The translations under genes were made by a program, and so were the position numbers. From NCBI GenBank assembly GCA_016791085.1, contig JAEUNN010001189.1, positions 1 through 22,853 of the forward strand: a stretch of 22,853 nt of DNA, in the 5' to 3' direction. Below, piece after piece: positions 15,485-22,738 of the stretch. The stretch's first letter is position 1; each line of letters begins with the position of its first letter. The notes beneath the pieces are model-generated. The model had not been told where the DNA came from, made no database searches, and worked only from the letters and a program-made list of their open reading frames with translations. This stretch comes from Rhodocyclaceae bacterium. GTDB taxonomy: Bacteria; Pseudomonadota; Gammaproteobacteria; Burkholderiales; Rhodocyclaceae.

Positions 15485-16680
15485 CGTCGCATTCGGGTGC
15501 CGCGCCGCGCTGGCCCGGGCTTGCCGCGCAGTTGCCGCAGGGCCGCATCGAAGTTCGCGTGGATCACGCGGAAATTGCGCCTGAACAACTTTTCAGTTTT
15601 GCCACGCGCAACAATCCCAAGCGGGCTTTCCTGTTCCTTTCGCACGTGCTCGGCAAGCATCTGCCGGTTACGCCGGCGCGCATGACCGAAGTGCATGACC
15701 GCATCGCCGCGCACATTCCGGATCTGCCACAGCCCGTACTGTTCGCCGGCATGGCCGAAACGGCGACCTGCCTCGGACAAGGTGTATTCGAATCCTGGCT
15801 GCGCAGCCAGCCGGGTGCAGAAGCAATTTTTCTGCATACCACGCGCTATCAGGTGGCAGGCGGCACCCGTGTCGATTTCGAGGAAGTCCACAGCCATGCG
15901 CCACTGCAATGGCTGTACGAACCCGACAAAGGCGACCTACGCATGCGCTTCCGGCAGGCGCGCTCACTGGTGCTGATCGACGATGAAATCAGTACTGGAA
16001 ATACCTTTTTGAATCTGTGCCGGGCCTTGCGCCGGCACGCTCCACACATCGCGCGGGTGCATCTTGCGGCGATCACAGATTTCACCGGGGCCGAGCGGCG
16101 CGACGCGCTGCACGAGGCGTTCGGCCTTCCGCTCAGTAGCGGCGCATTGCTGTACGGAAAATGGACTTACACGGCGCACCCTGAAGTGGCAGCACTCGAT
16201 CCACCACCGGCTTCCCAGGCGCTTTCCGCACCCTGCATCGCGGATAGCGGATTCGGCCGGGCCGGGCGCACACGCGCCCTGCGCCTCGCTCCGGACATGG
16301 TCGATTCCTACACGCGCGGCATCGCTGCGGGCCAGCGCGTACTTGTGCTGGGTACCGGCGAGTTCATGCACGCGCCCTATGTATTCGCGCGCGAACTGCA
16401 GGCGCGTAGCGGTGCCGGCGTCAGCGTGCAGGCCACCACGCGCTCGCCGATTCTCGCCTGGGGACCGATCCGGCATACCATGAGCTTTGCCGACAACTAC
16501 GGCGAAGGTATCGCCAACTACCTTTACAACTGCGATCCGCGCAGTTACGACCATATTTTCCTGTGCCACGAAACCGGCGCCGCGGGCGGCCTGCATACGC
16601 TCGCTGACAGCCTGGGCGCGCGCCTCCTTCATTTCCGCTCGGAGACCTGCATTGAAGAAACTGCTGTTCGCCGATCTTGA
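15481..16680 (+). CDS. Phosphoribosyltransferase with C-terminal TRSP domain
   Basis: The 399-residue protein has a type I phosphoribosyltransferase core with the PRPP-binding motif VLIDDEISTGNT (164-175), matching the Ter-associated PRTase_2 family. The C-terminal part contains the sequence TRSP (320-323) in the context TTRSPILAWGPI, the mark of the TRSP domain found fused to these enzymes. It should transfer ribose-5-phosphate from PRPP to an unidentified base or acceptor. The ATG overlaps the ATP-grasp stop (ATGA), so translation is coupled. Its 3' end overlaps the HAD gene by 29 nt. Confidence 0.87.
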   Translation: MTSHSGAAPRWPGLAAQLPQGRIEVRVDHAEIAPEQLFSFATRNNPKRAFLFLSHVLGKHLPVTPARMTEVHDRIAAHIPDLPQPVLFAGMAETATCLGQGVFESWLRSQPGAEAIFLHTTRYQVAGGTRVDFEEVHSHAPLQWLYEPDKGDLRMRFRQARSLVLIDDEISTGNTFLNLCRALRRHAPHIARVHLAAITDFTGAERRDALHEAFGLPLSSGALLYGKWTYTAHPEVAALDPPPASQALSAPCIADSGFGRAGRTRALRLAPDMVDSYTRGIAAGQRVLVLGTGEFMHAPYVFARELQARSGAGVSVQATTRSPILAWGPIRHTMSFADNYGEGIANYLYNCDPRSYDHIFLCHETGAAGGLHTLADSLGARLLHFRSETCIEETAVRRS

Positions 16681-17407
16681 CGACACGCTGTTCCAGAGCG
16701 AGCGCAAACAGGTTCCCGGCGCAGACTGGCTGCCGATAGCCTATCTGGCCGGCGGCCAGCCGATATCCTATGCGAATCCCGCGCAGCTCGAACTATTGGC
16801 GCTGTTCCAGCGCGAGATGATCCTGATTCCGGTCACGGCCAGAAATCACGACGCCTTCAGGCGTGTGCGCATCGACTTTCCCGCCGAAGCCATTCTGAAT
16901 TACGGAGGCATCATCATCAACGCCGACGGCACGCCCGATGCCGCCTGGCTGCAGGCCAGCCGTGCCGCCGCGGCGCAAAGCCTGGCGCTGCTGCAGGAAT
17001 GGATGGAGGCTCTGGAACGTGAAAACGCAGCCCTCGACGCGGGCGCACATATCCGCCTGATCCACGATTTCGATACTGCGTTTTACGTGGTCGCCAAATC
17101 CCGGCGCGGCGATCTTGCGGCGCTTGCCGCGCTCGCGCACGCCTGCCGCGAGGCGCGTTCTGCGGGGCGCCTGCCGGATGTCGCGATCCATCACAATCAC
17201 AACAACCTCGCCCTGATCCCGCGCTGGCTGGACAAGCAGCATGCGGTCGATCACCTGCGCCGGCGCTACGAAGCCGCGTGCGGCGAGGTGCTAACTTTCG
17301 GCATGGGAGACAGCTTCGTCGACCTGAATTTCATCGAGTCCTGCGACTACCAGATCATTCCGCGCGGCAGCCAGATCGCGGTTGGACGAGGAGGGTCGCC
17401 ACAATGA
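16652..17407 (+). CDS. HAD-superfamily phosphatase (TTG start)
   Basis: The 251-residue protein has all HAD motifs: DLDDT (8-12, nucleophile Asp8 and acid Asp10), VTAR (61-64), Lys195 and GMGDSFVDLNF (217-227). The cap between 65 and 190 resembles the Cof/sucrose-phosphatase type. No ATG gives a sensible start; TTG at 16652 has GGAG 7 nt upstream and yields the standard KKLLFADLDDT beginning, overlapping the PRTase gene by 29 nt. A longer frame from 16487 would lie inside the PRTase gene and is rejected. It would remove a phosphate from the pathway intermediate, perhaps the phosphoribosyl product (inference). It overlaps the next gene by ATGA. Confidence 0.85.
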   Translation: MKKLLFADLDDTLFQSERKQVPGADWLPIAYLAGGQPISYANPAQLELLALFQREMILIPVTARNHDAFRRVRIDFPAEAILNYGGIIINADGTPDAAWLQASRAAAAQSLALLQEWMEALERENAALDAGAHIRLIHDFDTAFYVVAKSRRGDLAALAALAHACREARSAGRLPDVAIHHNHNNLALIPRWLDKQHAVDHLRRRYEAACGEVLTFGMGDSFVDLNFIESCDYQIIPRGSQIAVGRGGSPQ

Positions 17408-18498
17408 GTTTTCACGGCTCTTACCGCGCCGAGGACGTCGAATTCCTGCTCAAGCCGATTCCCGTTGCGATGATCGAAAACACGCTCGAGAAAGAGCGCA
17501 TGATTCAATCCGGCCAGCGCCACTATAGCGAAATGCTGTCGCCCGAGCGGCTGCCTTCGGAACAGTACCGGAGCCTGTTTTTTGCGGCACACGCATTGAA
17601 CCGCGAGCGCATGGCACAGGATTGCCTCACGCTGGCGCATATCCTCCTGGACGAATTGGGTCCGCGCCCAACGCTGGTGTCGCTAGCGCGCGCGGGCACG
17701 CCGGTGGGCGCCATCCTTGCGCACACATTGCGCCGCCTGAGCGGCAACGCGATTGCGCACTATTCGGTATCCATCATCCGCGACCGCGGCATCGATGCGA
17801 ACGCGCTGGACACCATCCTCGCGCGCGGCGCGACGCCGGAATCCATCGCCTTCATTGACGGCTGGACCGGCAAAGGCGTCATTTGCGCCGAACTGGAAAA
17901 AGCCGTGCATGCCTATAACGCGCGCCGTAGCACCCGCGTCCCGGCAAAACTGTACGTGCTGGCCGACCTGGCTGGAACAGCCCACTGCGCGGCCACCGCG
18001 GAGGACTATCTGATCCCCTCGTCCATACTCAACGCGACCATTTCGGGGCTGGTCAGCCGCTCCGTGCTGAACGACGCAATCGGCCGCGACGATTACCACG
18101 GCTGCGTGCATTTCACCGAATTTGCCGCGCACGACCTCTCCGTGTGGTTCGTCGATGACATAGTCCGCGCCATTTTCAGCTCGCCCCCCGGCGCCGCCGT
18201 GCGGCCCCGGCCCGAGCCACTGGACAAACGGGCGCAGTCAGCGCGGAGTGCGGAATTCATCGCGGCGGAAATGGCACGCCACGGCATTACCGACCGCAAC
18301 TTGATCAAACCCGGCATAGGCGAAGCCACACGCGTGCTGCTGCGCCGCGTCCCGGAACGGCTCATCCTGCGCCAGCCGGAGCTTGCGTCCGTGCAGCACC
18401 TGATCGCGCTGGCGCGCGAAAAACACGTTCCGGTCGACTTCCGTCCCGATCTGCCGCTCAATGCCGTCGCACTGATCAGGAGTGCCTCCGATGCATGA
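17404..18498 (+). CDS. StiP-like / PRTase_1 protein with C-terminal PELOTA RNA-binding domain
   Basis: The 364-residue protein fits the family described first as a Ter-linked phosphoribosyltransferase and later as the StiP N-terminal domain. It has LARAGTPVG (94-102), a PRPP-loop-like FIDGWTGKG (150-158) and conserved GTAHCAATAEDYLIPSS (191-207, with His194 and Cys195). The last 90 residues (about 275-364) match the PELOTA-type RNA-binding fold that accompanies it. The ATG at 17404 overlaps the HAD stop, with GAGGAGG 9 nt upstream; a longer frame from 17278 is inside the HAD gene. Whether it is a transferase or a cysteine protease is unsettled from sequence. The RNA-binding tail suggests that an RNA is a target or sensor. 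Confidence 0.8.
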   Translation: MSFHGSYRAEDVEFLLKPIPVAMIENTLEKERMIQSGQRHYSEMLSPERLPSEQYRSLFFAAHALNRERMAQDCLTLAHILLDELGPRPTLVSLARAGTPVGAILAHTLRRLSGNAIAHYSVSIIRDRGIDANALDTILARGATPESIAFIDGWTGKGVICAELEKAVHAYNARRSTRVPAKLYVLADLAGTAHCAATAEDYLIPSSILNATISGLVSRSVLNDAIGRDDYHGCVHFTEFAAHDLSVWFVDDIVRAIFSSPPGAAVRPRPEPLDKRAQSARSAEFIAAEMARHGITDRNLIKPGIGEATRVLLRRVPERLILRQPELASVQHLIALAREKHVPVDFRPDLPLNAVALIRSASDA

Positions 18499-19387
18499 CA
18501 CCCCGCAACTCGGGGCTTCGCTCTACGTGCCCACGACACACTGCGATCTCGTCGCCATCGCGGCCGCAAAGAAGCTCGCGGACTTGCGCTCGGTGATTTT
18601 TTGTACCGAAGATGCCGTTTCGGACGCCGATCTGCCCGCGGCGCTTGCCAATTTGGGTGAGGCACTGCGTCACTGCCAGCCACGCCCGGGCTACCACCGC
18701 TTCATACGCGCGCGCAATCCGGCCGTGCTCGAAACCCTGCTCGACATGCCGGGCATCACCCGCATCGATGGTTTCGTGCTGCCCAAGATCACTGCCTTGA
18801 CGCTCGATGCCTACGTACGGCCTTTGGTCGAGCGTGGCGACGCGCCGGTGTGGATCATGCCCACGCTGGAAACGCGAGAAGTATTCCGCGATGCCGACAT
18901 GCAGCAGCTCGCGCGCCAGCTCGACGCCGCTGCCTGGCGCGAGCGCATCCTCTGCATGCGCATAGGCGGCAACGACTTGCTCTCGCTGCTGAAAATGCGC
19001 CGGCCGCGCGGGCGCACAATTTACGAAACGCCCATAGGCCAAGTCATCGCACGTCTGGCGACCACCTTCATACCTTACGGGTTTGCACTATCCGCGCCGG
19101 TTTTCGAACATTTCGGCGATGTCGAAACACTACAGCGCGAAATCCAGGCCGACCTGAATCACGGCCTCACCGGCAAAACCGCGATACATCCGCGCCAGGT
19201 AGCGCTGATCGAAAAGCACTACCGCGTCGACCCGCAGGATCTTGACGCGGCCGAGCGCATCCTGCGCCAGGATGCGCCCGGCGTTTTCGAGTTGCACGAG
19301 TCGATGTGCGAACCTGCCACACATCGCCCCTGGGCGCGACTCGTGGTAGAAGCCGCGCGCCGCTACGGCAAACTGACACCCGCGTAA
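18491..19387 (+). CDS. Citrate-lyase-like HpcH/HpaI-family TIM-barrel protein
   Basis: The 298-residue protein is a CitE-like carbon-carbon lyase of the TIM-barrel type: FCTEDAV (38-44, metal/CoA-site Glu-Asp), FIRARN (71-76), LPKI (97-100), PTLET (124-128), RIGGNDL (157-163) and GLTGKTAIHP (225-234). The ATG at 18491 is preferred over GTG at 18482 because AGGAG lies 8 nt upstream of the ATG. It overlaps the StiP gene by 8 nt and is the last gene of the plus operon. It would cleave or form a C-C bond on the pathway intermediate. The family is known as a fixed member of this Ter-linked gene set, with unknown substrate. Confidence 0.85.
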   Translation: MHDTPQLGASLYVPTTHCDLVAIAAAKKLADLRSVIFCTEDAVSDADLPAALANLGEALRHCQPRPGYHRFIRARNPAVLETLLDMPGITRIDGFVLPKITALTLDAYVRPLVERGDAPVWIMPTLETREVFRDADMQQLARQLDAAAWRERILCMRIGGNDLLSLLKMRRPRGRTIYETPIGQVIARLATTFIPYGFALSAPVFEHFGDVETLQREIQADLNHGLTGKTAIHPRQVALIEKHYRVDPQDLDAAERILRQDAPGVFELHESMCEPATHRPWARLVVEAARRYGKLTPA

Positions 19388-19566
19388 GCTGGATTTCCCG
19401 GCCGGCGGAATCCGAACTGCCGCCAGGACAGCCGGCGTGTGTACGCGTCCAAGCGGCAACCGCGCGGCCCCCTGCCCCCCATCGCAACAGCGTGGCCAGA
19501 ATGATGTACGCGCTCCGCGATCCCCATCCGGTGCGCTCGGTGAGCGATCCACCAACCCCACCCTAC
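19388..19566. other. Operon end / IS66 junction region
   Basis: After the last plus-strand gene comes a 7-bp stem (19391-19397 with 19407-19413) with no T-run, so no clear terminator. On the minus strand, 19533-19566 continues the 3' flank of the IS66 transposase remnant; GCGCTC at 19533-19538 resembles the inner part of an IS66 terminal repeat whose outer GTAA is missing. The IS66 end is therefore probably eroded. Nothing else is recognised. Confidence 0.35.
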
Positions 19567-19785
19567 TCAGGGATGGAAGTTCGGGATTAAATTCTCGACA
19601 CGCAGATTCCAGGGCATAAGCGCCTCGTAATCTGCGAGCGAGTTGGCGTGGGGAAGGCGGGAGAGGACGTGGCGCAGCCAGATGTAAGGCTCAATCGAGT
19701 TGGCCTTGGCGGTTTCAAGCAGCGAGTACAGGCGTGCGCTGGCGTGGGCGCCGGCTGGCGTGTCGCTGAACAAGCAATTTTTGCG
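19567..19785 (-). pseudogene. IS66-family transposase (TnpC), C-terminal fragment cut by the RIT element
   Basis: Read on the minus strand, the frame gives RKNCLFSDTPAGAHASARL, then YSLLETAKANSIEPY, LPHANSLADYEALMPWNL and a stop at 19567-19569. This is the conserved C-terminal domain of IS66 transposases, whose usual text is RKNWLFSDTP. Homology ends at the Arg codon (19783-19785), exactly where the repeat GCGATTATGC begins, so the 5' part of the gene was displaced by insertion of the neighbouring recombinase element or by a later deletion. The rest of the gene is not in the window. Start codons upstream come from the repeat and are not meaningful. Confidence 0.85.
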
Positions 19786-19899
19786 ATTATGCAAAGGTTG
19801 GCATAATCGCAATTATGCACAGTCCGGAATTATGCAAGGTCCGTGGGTGAAATCGGCGGTCTGCGCCATGGCGGGCCGCGGGCAAGGGTTTGCATAATT
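19783..19899. repeat. Terminal repeat cluster of the RIT element (GCATAAT heptamers)
   Basis: GCGATTATGC (19783-19792) and GCATAATCGC (19801-19810) form a perfect 10-bp inverted repeat with an 8-nt spacer. The heptamer ATTATGC then recurs directly at 19812-19818 and 19829-19835, within a partial direct repeat continuing into GTCCG or AGGTCCG, and in the opposite orientation at 19892-19898, overlapping the stop codon of the last recombinase. Two inverted arms around a short spacer look like a tyrosine-recombinase core site, with the further copies as accessory arm sites. Confidence 0.65.
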
Positions 19900-20910
19900 T
19901 CAGAGGCTTTCCAGGAATTCGAGGAGAGCGTCGGACGGGTGATAGCGCGCTCGCCGAGTTTGCGGAAGCGCGATGGTGGCCAGAGCGCGCTCCTTCATGG
20001 CCAGGTCCGCCTCGATATAGGCGTGGGTGGTGAGCGGATTTTCATGTCCCAGCCACAGTGCGATAACCGTGATGTCGACGCCCGCCTGCAATAGATGCAT
20101 GGCGGTAGTGTGTCGCAGCGTGTGCGGCGAAATGCGGCGCCCCTGCAACTGTGGGCAATGCTCTGCGGCGATCGCGACTGCCATGGCGAGGCGCTCGGCG
20201 ACGTTGGTGCGCGTCATGGGCGTGCCATTACGGGTCGGCACGATGGGCTGCTCTGGGCGCAGATTTGCATAGTTGAGCCATTGTCGGATTGCGTGCGCCG
20301 TTTCCTGCCACAGCGGCACGGTGCGCTGCTTGCGGCCTTTACCGTGCAGGCGCAGTGAGGAGGTGGCCGCGAGCGTGACGTCGGCAACCCGGATACCGAT
20401 CAGCTCGGAGACCCGGGCGCCTGAGTTGTAGAGCAACGCGAGCATGACGCGATCACGGCGGCCATGCCAGGTGGTGGTATCCGGCGCAGCAAGCAGAGCT
20501 TGGATTTCCTCGCGTGAAAGAAACCCGAGCAGGGCTTTCTCGAAACGTTTCATGGGGATTGCCAGAATTTGCTGCGCAAGGTGCAAGGCGGGCGGGCATT
20601 GCAAGGCCACGTAGTGCGCGAAAGCGCGCACTGCCGCCAGTCGAGCATTGCGGGTGCGCACGGTGTTTTGGCGTTCGGTCTCAAGGTGGGCGAGGAAACC
20701 GAGGATCAGCGACGCGTCGAAGTCGCACAAGGCGAGCCCGGCCGGCGGCTTGTTGCGTTCGCGCTGCGCATAGCCGAACAACAACCGGAAGGTGTCACGA
20801 TACGCCGCGATGGTTCTCGGGCTGGCATTCTTCTGCTGCAACAGTCGCTCGGCAAAGAAGCGCTGGAGCAAGGCGGCGAATTCACCGGGATCAGCGAGCA
20901 AAGGGTTCAT
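19900..20910 (-). CDS. Tyrosine recombinase, last gene of the RIT trio
   Basis: The 336-residue integrase has an N-terminal SAM-like DNA-binding domain (about 10-105) and a full catalytic set: Arg166 (GARVSEL), Lys191 (HGKGRKQR), His263-x-x-Arg266 (SPHTLRHT), His289 (LGHEN) and nucleophile Tyr298 (THAYIE). The start at 20910 overlaps the stop of the middle recombinase (ATGA); a longer frame reaching 21165 lies inside that gene. The protein appears intact. Its stop lies next to the terminal repeat cluster, on which the trio presumably acts. Confidence 0.9.
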   Translation of the reverse strand: MNPLLADPGEFAALLQRFFAERLLQQKNASPRTIAAYRDTFRLLFGYAQRERNKPPAGLALCDFDASLILGFLAHLETERQNTVRTRNARLAAVRAFAHYVALQCPPALHLAQQILAIPMKRFEKALLGFLSREEIQALLAAPDTTTWHGRRDRVMLALLYNSGARVSELIGIRVADVTLAATSSLRLHGKGRKQRTVPLWQETAHAIRQWLNYANLRPEQPIVPTRNGTPMTRTNVAERLAMAVAIAAEHCPQLQGRRISPHTLRHTTAMHLLQAGVDITVIALWLGHENPLTTHAYIEADLAMKERALATIALPQTRRARYHPSDALLEFLESL

Positions 20911-21854
20911 GGCTGCACCCCCTGGGCGAACCGATGGAAGCGTTCGGCGGCGATGTCCATCAATTCCGGGATGCCGGTGAAATACCAGTAGGTGTCGGAG
21001 ACTTTGGCGTGCCCGACGTAACGCGACAGCGCCAGCACGGCGTGCTCGCCATCTATGCCTTGCTCGTAAGAACGCAGTGTGCTGCGCACGATGAAGGTGT
21101 GGCGCAAGTCGTGCAGCCGATGATGGGCGTAATCGCCCCGGGGCTGCCAGCCGAGGTGGCGGCACAGGGAATGCAATGCATACGAAATACTCGCCCGATT
21201 GGCGGGTCGTGCGTCATCGCGCAGGAAGAATCGGTCGCAGACGGGCCGCGGCACACACTGGTCACGCCATTGGGCATAGGTGTTCAAGGCATTTGTGACG
21301 CTTGGATGCAGGGGCACCAAACGCTGTTGGTGGAACTTTGCGTCCCGGATGTGCAGAACGCCGGTTTCGAGATCTACGTCGGCGCGCGTGAGCGCGAGTG
21401 CCTCGGAAATGCGTAGTCCGGCCGCGGCCAGCAATCCGAACACGCAGCGGCAGGTGGCCGGACGTAAGCCCTGCCGTGGCGGCAGAGTGCCGGCCGCATC
21501 GAGCAGTGCGACCAGTTCGGCCTGTGTGAAGATGTGCGGAACCAGGCGCCGGTGGGCCGGGCCGAACAGCGCACAGGGCGGGATTTCCGTTTCCGGGTCC
21601 GTGCGCAGACAGTAGCGTGCGAACCCACGTAGCGCTTCGATGCGACGCGCCCAAGTAAGAGGAGTCGGTCGCCGTGAGGCTTGCGCCCAGGTGCGAGCCA
21701 GCGCGATGGTCAGATGTGCTTCCGTACCCTGTGCATCGGCAAACCGGGCAAAGGATTGCAGCCGCGTGACCTCGCTGGTGAGTTGAAAGCCGTAGTGGCG
21801 CCGATACGCCAAGTAAGCGTCGACCCGGGCCATCCAGGAGATTGGCGCACTCAT
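20907..21854 (-). CDS. Tyrosine recombinase, middle gene of the RIT trio
   Basis: The 315-residue integrase keeps Arg148 (GLRISEAL), Lys173 (DAKFHQQR), His248-x-x-Arg251 (LHDLRHTF), His282 (VGHAK) and a tyrosine nucleophile at 291 or 289 (DTYWYF). It overlaps both neighbours by 4 nt (ATGA), so the three are translated together. The N-terminal 100 residues form the DNA-binding domain. It looks intact. It differs clearly in sequence from the flanking recombinases, as expected for the three distinct RIT subfamilies. Confidence 0.9.
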   Translation of the reverse strand: MSAPISWMARVDAYLAYRRHYGFQLTSEVTRLQSFARFADAQGTEAHLTIALARTWAQASRRPTPLTWARRIEALRGFARYCLRTDPETEIPPCALFGPAHRRLVPHIFTQAELVALLDAAGTLPPRQGLRPATCRCVFGLLAAAGLRISEALALTRADVDLETGVLHIRDAKFHQQRLVPLHPSVTNALNTYAQWRDQCVPRPVCDRFFLRDDARPANRASISYALHSLCRHLGWQPRGDYAHHRLHDLRHTFIVRSTLRSYEQGIDGEHAVLALSRYVGHAKVSDTYWYFTGIPELMDIAAERFHRFAQGVQP

Positions 21855-22738
21855 GGCTGCTCCCCCGGCCAGGGTAAGGCCGCCGCCCGCAAACCTTCAA
21901 CGTCCACGCGAGCGTAAGCGCTGGCCACATCGAGACTCCGGTGACGCAGCAAGTCGGCGATCTCCTTGACGGATGCGCCAGCTCGCTGCAGGCGCGTTGC
22001 CATGGTGCGGCGCAGGACGTGTGTGTTGCAAAACCGATCGCGCAGACCGCAGCGGACAAACGCGCGATTCATCGCATTGCGGATCGCCGGCACACCCAGC
22101 GGTTTGTCGGCCGGCGCCCGGTGGCGCACGAACAGGGCTCGGTTTGCCGTTTGCGGCCGTCCCTGACGCAGGTACTGAGCAAGCGCCGCGCCGGTTGACG
22201 CCGGCAGCGGCAGGCGCTGCACCCGCTGGCTCTTGTTACTACAGATCGTGAGTGACGCCTCACGCCAATTTATCGACGCCAAAGTTAATTCGGCCACCTC
22301 GTGGCCGCGCAGGCCGAGATCGAGCAGGCAACGCGCGATGGCGTAATCGCGCTGTCCAACGGGGTCCGAACAATCGAACGCAGCCAGGAAGGCGGCCAGT
22401 TCGGCATCGGAAAGCGCTTTGGGCAGGTTGCGCTGGCGCCAGTCGGCAATGCGTGGCAGCCCGGCCGACAGGCAAGCGGTTGCCTCGCCCAGCAGAGCAC
22501 GGTAGCGGAAGTAACTGCGCAGGCTGGTGCACGTGGCACGCACTGACCCTGGCCGCAGACGCGGGGTGAGCCCATCGATGAACGCACTCACCTGACTTAC
22601 GGAAATCTGGGCGGGAATCGGTGCCTGGGTTCCAAATACGTGGCGCAGGAACGCGCCGACATCTTGAGCACCCGGCTTGCGCCTGCGCGTAAAGGACGTG
22701 GATCTCGCGCGGCTGGAAATCGTGGTGCGCGACGGCAA
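21851..22738 (-). pseudogene. Tyrosine recombinase, first gene of the RIT trio, N-terminus replaced
   Basis: The frame encodes a tyrosine recombinase with Arg (GLRGHEVAEL), Lys (SNKSQRVQ), His-x-x-Arg (HVLRRT), His (LRHRS) and Tyr (ASAYAR) present. Homology to the family begins only near GAQDVGAFLRH (codons at about 22670), lacking roughly the first 40-50 residues. The upstream codons to the ATG at 22738 are the antisense of an integron-integrase gene, so the open frame there is accidental. The true remnant spans about 21851-22673. The catalytic domain is complete, but loss of the N-terminal arm and of the natural start and promoter makes it likely inactive, and would also deprive the two genes downstream of their transcription. 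Confidence 0.75.

Larger units (their letters stand above)
19783..22673 (-). mobile_element. RIT element (recombinases in trio), right end truncated
   Basis: Three tyrosine recombinase genes lie head to tail on the minus strand with 4-nt overlaps, the hallmark of RIT elements. The end beyond the last gene carries a cluster of GCATAAT heptamers in both orientations (19786-19898), including a perfect 10-bp inverted repeat, and abuts an interrupted IS66 transposase, which defines this boundary. The other end is lost: the upstream recombinase has no proper N-terminus and its homology stops at about 22673, next to an integron-integrase fragment. The element is therefore probably no longer able to move by itself. 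Confidence 0.75.

Noticed and set aside
17278..17403. 42-residue extension of the StiP-like protein
   Set aside because: It lies inside the HAD gene in another frame, and a strong GAGGAGG precedes the ATG at 17404.
20911..21165. 85-residue extension of the last RIT recombinase
   Set aside because: It is an out-of-frame reading of the middle recombinase; the ATGA overlap at 20907-20910 marks the real start.
22252..22569. Plus-strand frames over the RIT recombinases
   Set aside because: Antisense shadows of conserved recombinase coding sequence.
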